64,000 bases of DNA, taken from assembly GCF_019264485.1 (NCBI RefSeq), contig NZ_JAHVAA010000006.1:226887-290886 (forward strand), written 5' to 3'. The notes beneath the pieces were generated by a model. It did no database searches. It saw only the letters and a program-made list of their open reading frames with translations, and was not told where the DNA came from. This document shows positions 8,706 through 17,307 of this stretch, piece after piece (positions within the stretch are counted from its first letter, which is position 1; the number at the start of each line of letters is the position of its first letter). This DNA comes from Sediminibacterium sp. (lineage in GTDB: Bacteria; Bacteroidota; Bacteroidia; Chitinophagales; Chitinophagaceae). The position numbers and the translations under genes are program-made.

Positions 8706-8891
8706 GAAAACTCAGAATTAATAATTCGGTAACATTGAGGTTTCCTGATTTTTTTGTATTAAAAAATCAATAAAAAGAAGTATTTGATAACAGTTTATTC
8801 TTATTCCCATCATTTAACGGTAACAAAGAACCGGCAGTTTTGCGCTACAGTTTATCGTAATTGAGCAACGAAAGTAGATTTTCTCATGTGT

Positions 8892-8919
8892 AAACCCCTG
8901 ATGTCTATCGGGGGTTTTT
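8892..8919 (+). terminator. Intrinsic terminator oriented to the plus strand
   Basis: AAACCCCTGAT and ATCGGGGGTTT pair in a strong stem followed by TT on the plus strand. Both flanking genes are on the minus strand, so no known plus-strand gene needs it. The 345-nt gap 8659-9003 otherwise holds the pit-operon promoter, AT-rich sequence and the heptad repeat at 8924-8996. Confidence 0.6.
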
Positions 8920-8923
8920 GCAT

Positions 8924-8996
8924 GAATGGTCAATAGTGAATGCTCAATTATGGAGTGCTGCAAGTATTGATTACACATATTCACCATTGACCATTC
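8924..8996. repeat. Heptad repeat pair, word GAATGGT, arms inverted
   Basis: Left block 8924-8948 is GAATGGT, CAATAGT, GAATGCT, CAAT. The right block 8978-8996 read on the other strand is GAATGGT, CAATGGT, GAATA. The hairpin begins 8 nt beyond the stop of the kinase gene (9004), so it may act as its 3' end. Confidence 0.85.
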
Positions 8997-9003
8997 GCCC
9001 ACC

Positions 9004-10053
9004 TCACTCCCGCTTCCTCTCCAACGTAAACCCAATAGTAGTACCAACATCCAGCTTGCTGCGTACATGCATGGTTTGTCCGTGTGCTTCAATAATATGT
9101 TTACAGATGGCCAGTCCGAGTCCTGTTCCGCCTTTATCCCTGCTGCGGCCCCTGTCTGTTCGATAAAAACGTTCAAAAATGCGCGGTAAATGTTCTTCGG
9201 CTATACCAATTCCATCATCACTGAACTCTATCAACACGTGTTCATCGTCTGTTTTATAAATGCTAGCCACAATCGATCCGTCCTGCTTCCCATATTTTAC
9301 TGCATTCTCCAGCAGGTTATTAATTACCTGCCTGATTTTTTCCTGGTCTGCAAAAACTGCAATAGGGTATTCGCATCCTTTTTTAATACTGCATTTGATG
9401 TTCTTTGCCGTGGTTTTTATAGACAGGGTCTCATAAATTTCCCTGATCAGGTCCTGGATGATAAAGTTCTCTTTGTACAGTGGTTGTTCCCCACTTTCCA
9501 GTCTCGAAATTTCATCCAGGTCTTTTACCAGGTTCACCATACGGTCTACATTGCGGGCCGTATTCTCCAGAAATCTCTTACTTACTTCCGGAGAGTCCAT
9601 GGCACCACCTAATAAAGTATCTACATAGCCCTGAATAGCAAATATGGGTGTCTTGAATTCGTGTGCGAGGTTCTGCAAAAATTCTTTCCTGTAAGCTTCA
9701 TTATTTTTCAGCAGTTCAATTTCAGCACTGCGCTGTTCGGCCCATTTCTCCACGTCTTCACGCACTTCATCAATACCTTTCTGTGGAAGAATATATTTAT
9801 AATAAGTCTCTTCTCTCTTACTCGCTTTGGTCTGATAAATAAATTTATAGATCAGTTTTATCTTTCTATAAATAAACGATTCCAGCACCATCCTTATCAA
9901 CATATAACTTCCCAGAAAAACTACCACAAATGCTACCAGTGTAATGATCCAATCGGGACGAATAACCCAGATACCCAAAGAAATGGGTAAAGACAATATC
10001 AAAGCTGTAAAAGCTGATAATTGTTGTGGTGAAAGATTCTTGGTTTTAAACAT
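9004..10053 (-). CDS. Sensor histidine kinase, PhoR-like
   Basis: A 349-residue membrane kinase. Two hydrophobic segments (about residues 12-30 and 35-55) are separated by only a few residues, so there is almost no periplasmic sensor. A short linker leads to the dimerisation helix with the H-box NLAHEFKTPIF (H131). The ATPase domain has NNLLENAVKYG (N-box), DDGIGIAEEHLPRIFERFYR, and GGTGLGLAICKHI (G boxes). This matches the PhoR group of histidine kinases, which pass phosphate to a PhoB-type regulator. The regulator gene lies directly upstream (10196-10876), and phosphate transport genes follow. PhoR identity is supported by context, not proven by sequence. The N-terminus lacks a PAS domain, unlike E. 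coli PhoR. Confidence 0.87.
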   Translation of the reverse strand: MFKTKNLSPQQLSAFTALILSLPISLGIWVIRPDWIITLVAFVVVFLGSYMLIRMVLESFIYRKIKLIYKFIYQTKASKREETYYKYILPQKGIDEVREDVEKWAEQRSAEIELLKNNEAYRKEFLQNLAHEFKTPIFAIQGYVDTLLGGAMDSPEVSKRFLENTARNVDRMVNLVKDLDEISRLESGEQPLYKENFIIQDLIREIYETLSIKTTAKNIKCSIKKGCEYPIAVFADQEKIRQVINNLLENAVKYGKQDGSIVASIYKTDDEHVLIEFSDDGIGIAEEHLPRIFERFYRTDRGRSRDKGGTGLGLAICKHIIEAHGQTMHVRSKLDVGTTIGFTLERKRE

Positions 10054-10075
10054 TCATAATAAAGATAAGAAGAAG

Positions 10076-10111
10076 AAGGATCAAGGGGGCAAGATTCAGG
10101 AGATAAGAAGA
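10076..10111. repeat. Heptad block, AAGGATC-type words
   Basis: Words AAGGATC, AAGGGGG(C), AAGATTC, AGGAGAT, AAGAAGA in tandem, with one 1-nt slip. It lies 23 nt upstream of the kinase start, in the 142-nt gap between kinase and regulator. The words resemble those found inside the DUF1800 gene. Confidence 0.6.
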
Positions 10112-10152
10112 CCGAAAGTCCGTATATAAAGATACCTTGCAGAATTATTTTT

Positions 10153-10208
10153 CTTGTAGCTTGTAGCTTGTAGCTTGTAGCTCGTAGCTTGTAACTCAAA
10201 GCTCAAAC
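10153..10208. repeat. Eight-copy heptad array, word CTTGTAG, entering the regulator gene
   Basis: Words at exact 7-nt steps: CTTGTAG four times, then CTCGTAG, CTTGTAA, CTCAAAG, CTCAAAC. The last 13 nt include the regulator's stop codon (10196-10198) and its final codons, so the array has grown into, or supplied, the end of the reading frame. It is the most regular array in the window. Confidence 0.9.
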
Positions 10209-10876
10209 TTATACCCCACTCCCTTCACCGTGGTGATACAATCAATGCCCAGTTTCTGGCGCACTTTGCGGATATGTACATCGATGGTGCGGTCGCCAAC
10301 AATTACATCGTTACCCCATATTTGCGAGAGTATTTCATTACGAAGAAATACACGACCCGGGCGGGATGCCAGCAGGTAGAGGAGTTCAAATTCTTTTTTG
10401 GCAAGGATTACTTCCGTTTCATCCACATTCACCATAAATTTTACCGGATCGATCTGAATATTCCCCAGCTTAATCGTTTTGCCGGTTTCTTTTCCATTCA
10501 GTCTCCTGAAAAGTGCATTAACACGGCTTACCAGTACTTTTGGACTGATGGGTTTACTCACATAATCGTCAGCACCTGTTTCCAGGCCTTTGATTTGTGA
10601 AGCTTCATCGCTGAGTGCAGTAAGAAAAATGATGAGTGTGTCCTGAAACAATGGTTGTGTACGAAGGATCTGACAAACTTCCACGCCTGTTTTTTTAGGC
10701 ATCATGATATCAAGGATGATCAGATCAGGATGTATTTGTTTGGCTCTTTCGATGGCTTCATTTCCGTCTTTAGCCGTGTACACTTCATAACCTTCTTTGG
10801 TGAGGTTATAAGTGATGATCTCCAATATGTCCTGTTCATCGTCTGCAATCAGAATCTGTTTCGCCTTGCCTTCCAT
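10196..10876 (-). CDS. Response regulator, OmpR/PhoB family
   Basis: A 226-residue two-domain regulator. The receiver domain (1-120) has the acidic pair ADDE (D12, D13), phosphoacceptor D56 in LIILDIMMP, a T/S switch in FLTALSD, and the conserved K in DDYVSKPIS. The DNA-binding domain (about 130-226) is a winged helix with KEFELLYLLASRPGRVFLRNEIL and DRTIDVHIRKVRQKLG, typical of PhoB. It should bind DNA when phosphorylated by the kinase encoded 142 nt downstream. The C-terminus GVGYKFEL ends inside the heptad array 10153-10208. A -7 box at 10896-10903 predicts a leader of about 13 nt. Phosphate control is likely from the neighbouring Pit and DUF47 genes. Confidence 0.9.
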   Translation of the reverse strand: MEGKAKQILIADDEQDILEIITYNLTKEGYEVYTAKDGNEAIERAKQIHPDLIILDIMMPKKTGVEVCQILRTQPLFQDTLIIFLTALSDEASQIKGLETGADDYVSKPISPKVLVSRVNALFRRLNGKETGKTIKLGNIQIDPVKFMVNVDETEVILAKKEFELLYLLASRPGRVFLRNEILSQIWGNDVIVGDRTIDVHIRKVRQKLGIDCITTVKGVGYKFEL

Positions 10877-10895
10877 TGTTAACCTTATGTTTACA

Positions 10896-10903
10896 CAAAA
10901 TTA
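10896..10903 (-). promoter_or_regulatory. -7 box of the PhoB-like regulator gene
   Basis: TAATTTTG on the minus strand is a full TAnnTTTG match, about 20 nt before the ATG at 10876. The -33 position holds only CCTG at 19-nt spacing, so the promoter could need an activator, perhaps the regulator itself. Confidence 0.5.
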
Positions 10904-11024
10904 ATTTTAAACATTGGCATATCAGGTTTTTGGCACTATTATGTTATTGTTAACTGAATTTCAGGCAAAAATCAGGTCTGATTATTGGGAAAGCAGCGTT
11001 TCCCGCTTTTCGTTCATTTGGCAG

Positions 11025-11032
11025 TATTTTTG
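11025..11032 (+). promoter_or_regulatory. -7 box of the 730-residue exported protein
   Basis: TATTTTTG is a full match to TAnnTTTG; TTTC lies 22 nt upstream. Predicted transcription start is about 11038, only a few bases before the ATG codons at 11042 and 11048, so the leader is very short. Confidence 0.5.
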
Positions 11033-11041
11033 CAAAAGGAT

Positions 11042-13234
11042 ATGAACATGAAGAAATTTTACCTGATAATACTGTTATCGTCTTTCTGTAATATGGCATT
11101 GGCACAGCAGGAAATGACAATTCCGCCCATTCCAGCCATGCGCGAACTGCACCATGAGTACATACAAACCTCATTACGCTCCATTGCCCGGCTCAATAGT
11201 GTTGCCGATGCCGTTTTTCCTGTAACCAACGACCCCAAACTCAATCTCTCTATCGATAAAACCATACGCATATATGTAAATAATATGCGTGCCATGGTTG
11301 AGTCGAGTACCCAACTCAACGATAACCAGAAATATCTCTGGCTGAGAGGTATTAATGAGCTGCTCACCGGGTTTCAGTCTGCCTGGCAGGCTGGTCTTAT
11401 TAAAAACATAATGTATCCGGGGCTGGTGAAAGCTTTTTATGAAGCCATGCAACTGGAAATGCGGCAGCAATCTATCCTCCCCATTGTGAAGAATAATGAA
11501 CTGGAGATAGGCAATATGCTCATTCAGAATTTTTGTTTGAAAAACAATATTGGAATAGAAGCCGCCAAAGATGTACTGGTATTAAAAAGCTGTCAGCGAG
11601 ACCCATCTGCTATTTTGAAAATATTGACACGTTTTCCTGAAAACAGTTATGCCGACAGTCTTATTATTGTTTCAGCCTTCCGTAATCAGGAAGAATTATA
11701 CAATTATGCCGCGGCACCCAATGCATTGGGTAAACGTATACAGACTGTCAATCACCCCCTGGTAAAACTAATCGCCGGTCTGGCACAGTCGAAAACCGGC
11801 AGGATGTATTTCCCTTTCCTTGATGATTTATATCAGGGGAAAATAAGTGTTGAAAAAATTGCCCCTGTTCTGGCAGATGAAAATTCAGACAACTATTATA
11901 AACTACTGGTAAAAACAAGGGTGGGTTATGCCCAAAGGATGCGTAAAGGCGATACACCGATGGCAGCAAAGACACTGGTAGCAAAGCTTCGAAGCAAAGC
12001 TGTTGAATTATACATCAATGAAATTAATGCACTTCATGATGAAAACAACCCCGCTATCCGTTTCAAAAAAATAGATTCACTCAATCCACAGGAACTTTAT
12101 TACCTGGCTGTTTTAGGAGAGGAAGAAATTTATACATCGAGTTTTGTATCGGGTGTATATCCGCGTATATTCTCCCGTTCAAAACAGTCTGATGCAGATT
12201 CTTTATTGCAATTACTTGGCTATGATTTTTACCGGAAGTTTATTAAAATGTCGGCAGCATATAATACACTCGACGACTTTCTGAAACGCATGAGTAAGCC
12301 GTCAGCAGAAAAACTCATGCGCAATTTTGTAAACGGACTTGAAAAAACAGGTTCTCTCGAAGATGCAGTGGATGTGGCCGATTCGTATGCCAGTATTTAC
12401 AATAAACCTATTCGCAATCTTATTCTCAAACAGGTTCAGCAAAACCTGAAAAACAGTCGTACACAAAAAGACAAAAGAGGAGAAGTAATTTATAACCTGC
12501 TCAATACTATTTTCCTATCTGCCGATTCGGCGGGTAAAACCAACTTATCGGCTTCACTTGGCATCAATACCGTGTATAATATGCCATTGAAAGAATTACA
12601 GAATGAAGCAGGCCGTATCATTATTCAGCAATATGCTTATGGTGATAAGGATGCCGAAAGCTATTTTGGAGCTTTTCTTGCACGGTTTTCCAACAGTAAC
12701 TGGCGTATAGTGAGAAAGCCCTATTGGGTAGAAATCAGTTCCGTTCGCGGCACTCCGGTAACCATCTATGCCAACCTGCCGCTTGATGAAACAAAAGACC
12801 TTGATGCGATGGCGCAAGACAGCCTGAATTATTATCTTGAGACCAATGGCCTGGCACCTACCATGGTTATACATCGCGGACATAGTTATTACCTTCAACA
12901 AACCATCGATCAACTGGTACCATCTGCGAAAGTGGTATTGCTCGGTAGTTGTGGTGGCTACCAAAAACTGAACCTTGTACTTGATATTTGTCCGACTGCA
13001 CATATCATTTCCTCCAAACAGGTAGCTGCCGGTGTACTGAACCAGGCACTTATTGATGCCATTACAGAGCAAATCAGGCTGAATAAAGACCTGGTTTGGG
13101 AAGAAATCTGGCAGAAACTACAATCAAGGGTAACCGGTGGTTACAAAGAGAAGTTTGAAGATTATATTCCTCCCCATAAAAACCTGGGCGCCATTTTCAT
13201 CATGGCATATAATAAAGCCATGGAAACGCTCTAA
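11042..13234 (+). CDS. Large exported protein, uncharacterised, with possible caspase-like C-terminal domain
   Basis: A 730-residue protein (728 if the ATG at 11048 is used). I start here, not further upstream, because a -7 box lies at 11025-11032 and the signal peptide MKKFYLIILLSSFCNMALAQQ begins at 11048. Residues about 40-600 are mostly alpha-helical with no domain I recognise. The C-terminal part is alpha/beta: strand TPVTIYANLP, then TMVIHRGHSYYLQQTI (H611, H614), then AKVVLLGSCGGYQKLN (C637), then AHIISSKQVAAG. A hydrophobic strand ending in His-Gly-His and a second ending in Ser-Cys-Gly is the layout of clan CD cysteine peptidases (caspase, gingipain, CHAT). His-Cys spacing of 23 is shorter than usual, so the domain call is tentative. 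Whether it cleaves protein is unknown. Confidence 0.8.
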   Translation: MNMKKFYLIILLSSFCNMALAQQEMTIPPIPAMRELHHEYIQTSLRSIARLNSVADAVFPVTNDPKLNLSIDKTIRIYVNNMRAMVESSTQLNDNQKYLWLRGINELLTGFQSAWQAGLIKNIMYPGLVKAFYEAMQLEMRQQSILPIVKNNELEIGNMLIQNFCLKNNIGIEAAKDVLVLKSCQRDPSAILKILTRFPENSYADSLIIVSAFRNQEELYNYAAAPNALGKRIQTVNHPLVKLIAGLAQSKTGRMYFPFLDDLYQGKISVEKIAPVLADENSDNYYKLLVKTRVGYAQRMRKGDTPMAAKTLVAKLRSKAVELYINEINALHDENNPAIRFKKIDSLNPQELYYLAVLGEEEIYTSSFVSGVYPRIFSRSKQSDADSLLQLLGYDFYRKFIKMSAAYNTLDDFLKRMSKPSAEKLMRNFVNGLEKTGSLEDAVDVADSYASIYNKPIRNLILKQVQQNLKNSRTQKDKRGEVIYNLLNTIFLSADSAGKTNLSASLGINTVYNMPLKELQNEAGRIIIQQYAYGDKDAESYFGAFLARFSNSNWRIVRKPYWVEISSVRGTPVTIYANLPLDETKDLDAMAQDSLNYYLETNGLAPTMVIHRGHSYYLQQTIDQLVPSAKVVLLGSCGGYQKLNLVLDICPTAHIISSKQVAAGVLNQALIDAITEQIRLNKDLVWEEIWQKLQSRVTGGYKEKFEDYIPPHKNLGAIFIMAYNKAMETL

Positions 13235-13236
13235 GT

Positions 13237-13872
13237 TCAGAGAAAAGGATTGTGCTTTTTTTCATGACCAATTGTGGTGGTAATACCGTGGCCAGCATAT
13301 ACCAGAACATCATCGGGCAATACAAAGAGTTTTTCACGAATGCTGTTCAGCAATGTGTCATGGTCACCACCCGGTAAATCGGTACGGCCTATACTTTCAT
13401 GAAATAATACATCTCCGCCGATCAAAAAACCTTGTTCTTCACAATAAAAACAGATGCTGCCCGGCGAATGACCGGGTGCCAGTATTACTTTCAGGGCATC
13501 ATTACCAAGTTTCACCGTATCTCCTTCAGCAAGAAAATGTAATGGACCTTTATAATTCTCAAAGGGCAAACCCCAGCGTTCACCTGAAAAAGGAGCTCTT
13601 TCCAGCAAGGGTTGCTCAAGGGTATGAAGATATAATTCAAGACCAAACTCATCATGAACCCATTTGTTACCAAATACATGATCGAGATGACAATGTGTAT
13701 TGAGCAACTGAAGGGGTTGAAGCTTCGTATCTTTTATAAAGTTTTTTAACGTTTCCTGTTCAGCGGAAAAGTAACATCCGGGATCAATTATAATAGCTTT
13801 GCCTTGTTCATTGTATAACACATAGGTGTTTTCCTGAACAGGGCTGAATGTAAAGGCCTTTACCTGGAGCAT
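13237..13872 (-). CDS. MBL-fold metallo-hydrolase, glyoxalase II-like
   Basis: A 211-residue cytosolic metallo-beta-lactamase-fold enzyme. The metal motif NTHCHLDH places H60, H62, D64 and H65 as ligands. Further ligands are in LAPGHSPGSICF, IGGDVLFHESIGRTDLPGG and the C-terminal YAGHGITTTIGHEKKHNPF. The IGRTDLPGG segment and the closing H-E-K-xxNPF match the YcbL/GloB-like subgroup of hydroxyacylglutathione-hydrolase relatives. These act as thioester hydrolases, but the natural substrate in bacteria without glutathione is unclear. The stop lies 2 nt from the stop of the convergent upstream gene. Start ATG at 13870-13872 fits the family's short N-terminus. Confidence 0.88.
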   Translation of the reverse strand: MLQVKAFTFSPVQENTYVLYNEQGKAIIIDPGCYFSAEQETLKNFIKDTKLQPLQLLNTHCHLDHVFGNKWVHDEFGLELYLHTLEQPLLERAPFSGERWGLPFENYKGPLHFLAEGDTVKLGNDALKVILAPGHSPGSICFYCEEQGFLIGGDVLFHESIGRTDLPGGDHDTLLNSIREKLFVLPDDVLVYAGHGITTTIGHEKKHNPFL

Positions 13873-13907
13873 ATGGTTTTTTGTGAAGGTTTTACAGGGT
13901 AAATGAC

Positions 13908-13915
13908 TAATTTTA
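13908..13915 (+). promoter_or_regulatory. Probable -7 box of the 1123-residue protein gene
   Basis: TAATTTTA, one base off TAnnTTTG, 18 nt before the ATG at 13934. A TTTG occurs at 13880-13883 but with a 24-nt spacer, longer than usual. Confidence 0.35.
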
Positions 13916-13933
13916 AAACACTAAAGTTCGGAT

Positions 13934-16900
13934 ATGCAATTGAATCGCATCAAGAAAGGATTGGTTTTGGCCAGTTTTTTATTTCCCATCCTTTCCATGG
14001 CCCAGGTAAATACAGTAGAATTTGGCAAGAACAGGGTTCAACACAAAAAGCTGGTATGGAAATTCTACCAGTCGCCCAATTTTAACGCCTATACCTCGCA
14101 GGGGGGTGTAGAGCTGGGGAAATTTGCCGCACAGGTGGCGGAAGAAGAACTGCGCTCACTCGAAAATTTTATAGAATACTCATTACAGCGCCGTGCCAAT
14201 ATTGTGGTGTATAACAACTATAATGATTATAAAAGCAGCAATATTGGTTTGGGTATCGACTGGCAAAATTCAGGTGGTGTAACCAAATTAGTGAACAATA
14301 AGATTGTTGTGTATTTCGATGGTAACCATGCCAACCTGAAACGCCAGATCAGGGAAGGAATAGCCAAAGTATTAACCGATAACCTTTTATTTGGTGACGA
14401 TATAGGCGAATTTGCCAGTAACCAGGCACTACTCGATCTACCCAAATGGCTGGTAGACGGTTATGTATCTTATGCCGCTGAGCCATGGAGTACGGTTAAA
14501 GACGATGACCTGAAAAGTGCCATACTAAGTGGCTCTTACCGTTCCTTCTACCAGTTTGCTTTTGAAAAACCGGTGCTGGCGGGTCACTCATTCTGGTATT
14601 ATATCGGTGAAAAATACCGTAAGGAAAATATTACCTACCTCCTTTATCTCGCACGCATTTACAAAAACCTGAATCAGGCCTGTATGCGTGTTTGTAAAAA
14701 GAAATTTAAAGAGGTGCTGGCTGAGTTTATGCAGTACCAGCAGGACCGCTATTCCAAAGATATACGCCAGCGCAGAAATGCACCAAGGGGTCAGTTAAAC
14801 GTATCTGAAGAAGTACGTAAAAAAGATTTTTTCCGCTTTCAGGCCAACCCTAATCCAAGGAGTACCACCTATGCAGTTGTTGAATTTAACAGAGGTATTT
14901 ATTGTGTGAAACTGATGGAGAATTTTTACGACGGGAAGATACTCCTCAAGAGTGGTGTACGTACCAACACAGATGACGTAAACCCTAATTATCCCATACT
15001 GGCATGGGACGGGAAAGGCACCCGTTTATTGGTGGCGTATTGGGAAAACGGAAAGGTTAAAATGTTTGTGTACGATCTTATAGCCAGACTCAAACGGTAT
15101 AAGCAGGAAATTGAAGGTGTTGATCAGTTACTTGATGCCAGCTTTATGCTCGACGCAAATTCGCTCATCTTCAGTGCTGTAAAAAATGGGCATACCGATA
15201 TCTTCACTTATAAGATAGAACAGAATAAACTGGAGCAGATTACAGATGATGTATATGATGACCTGAACCCCACTTTTGTTTCTTTCCCTAATCGTTCCGG
15301 TATTATTTTCAGTTCAAACAGACCATCCCCAACTGCTATTAATGCTGATACGGTTTTACCCAGCAGGCATCGTTATAATGTATTCATGGTAGATATCCTG
15401 AATACCAGCAAGCAAAAACAGATTACACAGCTTACCAATCTTAAATTTGGAAACGCATCTTATCCGATGCAATACAATACCAATCACTTTACTTTTGTAG
15501 CAGATGAAAATGGTATTGGTAACCGATGGGCCGGCTTTTTTGCAACGCAGCGTAACGGGCTTGATACACTTTATTATATTGGCGATGAATTATTGCGTAA
15601 TCCCTCGCCCAAAGAATTTGATTCTACCCTGCGCGCCTGGCAGAAAGATGAACCGGATAGTGTAAGCTATTTCCAGGTATATAAAGATTCTACGTATACT
15701 TTCCCGATTACCAACTACCAGAGTTCCCTGCTTGAAACAAGAATTGCAGGCGATAATGGTCAGGTAAGTGAGGTAAGAAGAGAAGGCGATTTCAAGTTCC
15801 TCTACAAACTCCGCGTTGATGAACAGGCGCTGAACAAAAGAAATGTAAATAGCCGTCCTACCGAATACATGAAGAAGGTAATGGATGAAAAGAAAGCAGC
15901 AGATGGAAAAGCAATCATCTATAATAATGGCATTGCCACAAAAGATACGGTTGCAAAAGCTGCGAAAGATTTCTTCCAGAATGAATTTGCTAATGAAAAA
16001 GCAGATACCTCAAGACAGATAGTCGACGAAGAAGTAATACCAAAAGCTACTACCCTTGAACGTTCGAGGTTATTTGACTACCGATTGAAATTCAGCAGCG
16101 ATTATATTCTCAGTGGATTTACGAACAATGTGCTTGTCAACAGGTACCAGCCTTATGCTGGTGGTGCGGGACCTATTCAGCTTAATAATGGTAACGACTT
16201 CAATTTTACTTTCCGTGTAGGAGTAAGTGATTTATTTGAGGACCAGAAATTTGTTGGTGGTTTTCGCTTTGGCACCAACCTGAGCGACAAAGATGTATTC
16301 TTCTCTTACCAGAATTTACGTAAACGTTTCGACTGGGGACTTACCTATTACAGAAGTAATGTGAGCAACTTTTATAATATTCCTTATAACAGTATGCTCA
16401 TTACCAACCTGTACCAGGGTAATATAACCTATGCATTTAATGAAGTAAAAAGTTTAAGAGCTACTGTTGGTTTAAGATCAGATCGCGGTGTTCTTCGCTC
16501 TTTTGATAATGGCAGCGGGTTACCCGATCCGAATGCATTGGCATTCCCTGATACCATCAGTCGTTTTATTGTATCGCGTATTGAATACGTACACGATAAT
16601 ACCATTAACCCAACTCAGAATATCTGGAACGGACTTCGTTACAAAGTATATTTCGATGTAAACATGCCTACGTTTAAAACTTCTTTGAATAATGGCAAGG
16701 GAACATTCAACCTGGGTTTTGATGCCCGTTATTATTATAAACTATACCGCAACTTTATATGGGCAGGTCGTGCAGCGGCTGATTTCTCATGGGGCGGACA
16801 AAAACTCATTTATTACCTCGGTGGTGTTGATGGATGGATTGGTCCGAAATTCAACAGTCAGAATACACCCGCACCCGATCAGTCTTATGCATTCCAATCG

Positions 16901-17305
16901 CTTGCGGTGAATATGCGTGGTTACAGACAGAATATTGCAAACGGGAATAATGCTTTTGTCATCAACAGTGAATTCAGGTTCCCACTGTTTGCCACACTGA
17001 TCAACAAACCAATTAACAACGCATTCCTGCGCAATTTTCAACTGGTGCAATTCATTGATTTAGGCACAGCATGGAATGGAAAATACAATGGCATCAAGCG
17101 CCCGGGTGAGGTAATAGCCGACCCATCATCTCCTGTTGTGGTTCGTATTGATGCCGGTGGTCTCGGACCATTTGCCGGCGGCTATGGTTTCGGTGCAAGA
17201 AGTACTTTACTGGGTTACTTTATGAAGTTTGATGCCGGCTGGCCCATGAAAGGCATCTTCAAGGGAGCTCCGGTGTATTATTTTGCGATTGGATTTGATT
17301 TCTAA
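13934..17305 (+). CDS. Pseudo-peptidase / TolB-like propeller / outer-membrane barrel fusion
   Basis: A 1123-residue exported protein with a signal peptide (1-23, ending LSMAQ). Three parts can be seen. Residues about 35-290 resemble a gluzincin (peptidase MA-like) domain: the helix at 137-147 reads RQIREGIAKVL where an active enzyme has HExxH, and LPKWLVDGYVSYA (170-181) matches the WLxEGxAxY ligand helix. Two zinc histidines are missing, so it is probably inactive. Residues about 300-560 contain PD40/TolB-like propeller blades (SNRPS, TDDVYDDLNPTF). The C-terminal third, from about 720, is a series of amphipathic strands ending YYFAIGFDF, as in surface-antigen-type outer-membrane barrels. 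It likely sits in the outer membrane with a periplasmic propeller. Substrate or partner unknown. Confidence 0.85.
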   Translation: MQLNRIKKGLVLASFLFPILSMAQVNTVEFGKNRVQHKKLVWKFYQSPNFNAYTSQGGVELGKFAAQVAEEELRSLENFIEYSLQRRANIVVYNNYNDYKSSNIGLGIDWQNSGGVTKLVNNKIVVYFDGNHANLKRQIREGIAKVLTDNLLFGDDIGEFASNQALLDLPKWLVDGYVSYAAEPWSTVKDDDLKSAILSGSYRSFYQFAFEKPVLAGHSFWYYIGEKYRKENITYLLYLARIYKNLNQACMRVCKKKFKEVLAEFMQYQQDRYSKDIRQRRNAPRGQLNVSEEVRKKDFFRFQANPNPRSTTYAVVEFNRGIYCVKLMENFYDGKILLKSGVRTNTDDVNPNYPILAWDGKGTRLLVAYWENGKVKMFVYDLIARLKRYKQEIEGVDQLLDASFMLDANSLIFSAVKNGHTDIFTYKIEQNKLEQITDDVYDDLNPTFVSFPNRSGIIFSSNRPSPTAINADTVLPSRHRYNVFMVDILNTSKQKQITQLTNLKFGNASYPMQYNTNHFTFVADENGIGNRWAGFFATQRNGLDTLYYIGDELLRNPSPKEFDSTLRAWQKDEPDSVSYFQVYKDSTYTFPITNYQSSLLETRIAGDNGQVSEVRREGDFKFLYKLRVDEQALNKRNVNSRPTEYMKKVMDEKKAADGKAIIYNNGIATKDTVAKAAKDFFQNEFANEKADTSRQIVDEEVIPKATTLERSRLFDYRLKFSSDYILSGFTNNVLVNRYQPYAGGAGPIQLNNGNDFNFTFRVGVSDLFEDQKFVGGFRFGTNLSDKDVFFSYQNLRKRFDWGLTYYRSNVSNFYNIPYNSMLITNLYQGNITYAFNEVKSLRATVGLRSDRGVLRSFDNGSGLPDPNALAFPDTISRFIVSRIEYVHDNTINPTQNIWNGLRYKVYFDVNMPTFKTSLNNGKGTFNLGFDARYYYKLYRNFIWAGRAAADFSWGGQKLIYYLGGVDGWIGPKFNSQNTPAPDQSYAFQSLAVNMRGYRQNIANGNNAFVINSEFRFPLFATLINKPINNAFLRNFQLVQFIDLGTAWNGKYNGIKRPGEVIADPSSPVVVRIDAGGLGPFAGGYGFGARSTLLGYFMKFDAGWPMKGIFKGAPVYYFAIGFDF

Positions 17306-17307
17306 TC

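Noticed and set aside
8814..9176. Minus-strand open frame of 120 codons overlapping the kinase gene end
   Set aside because: It overlaps conserved kinase sequence in another frame and its upstream part is heptad repeat and terminator DNA.
10153..10208. CRISPR-like array
   Set aside because: Repeats are only 7 nt and directly abut without spacers. No cas genes are present. They are tandem words, not CRISPR.
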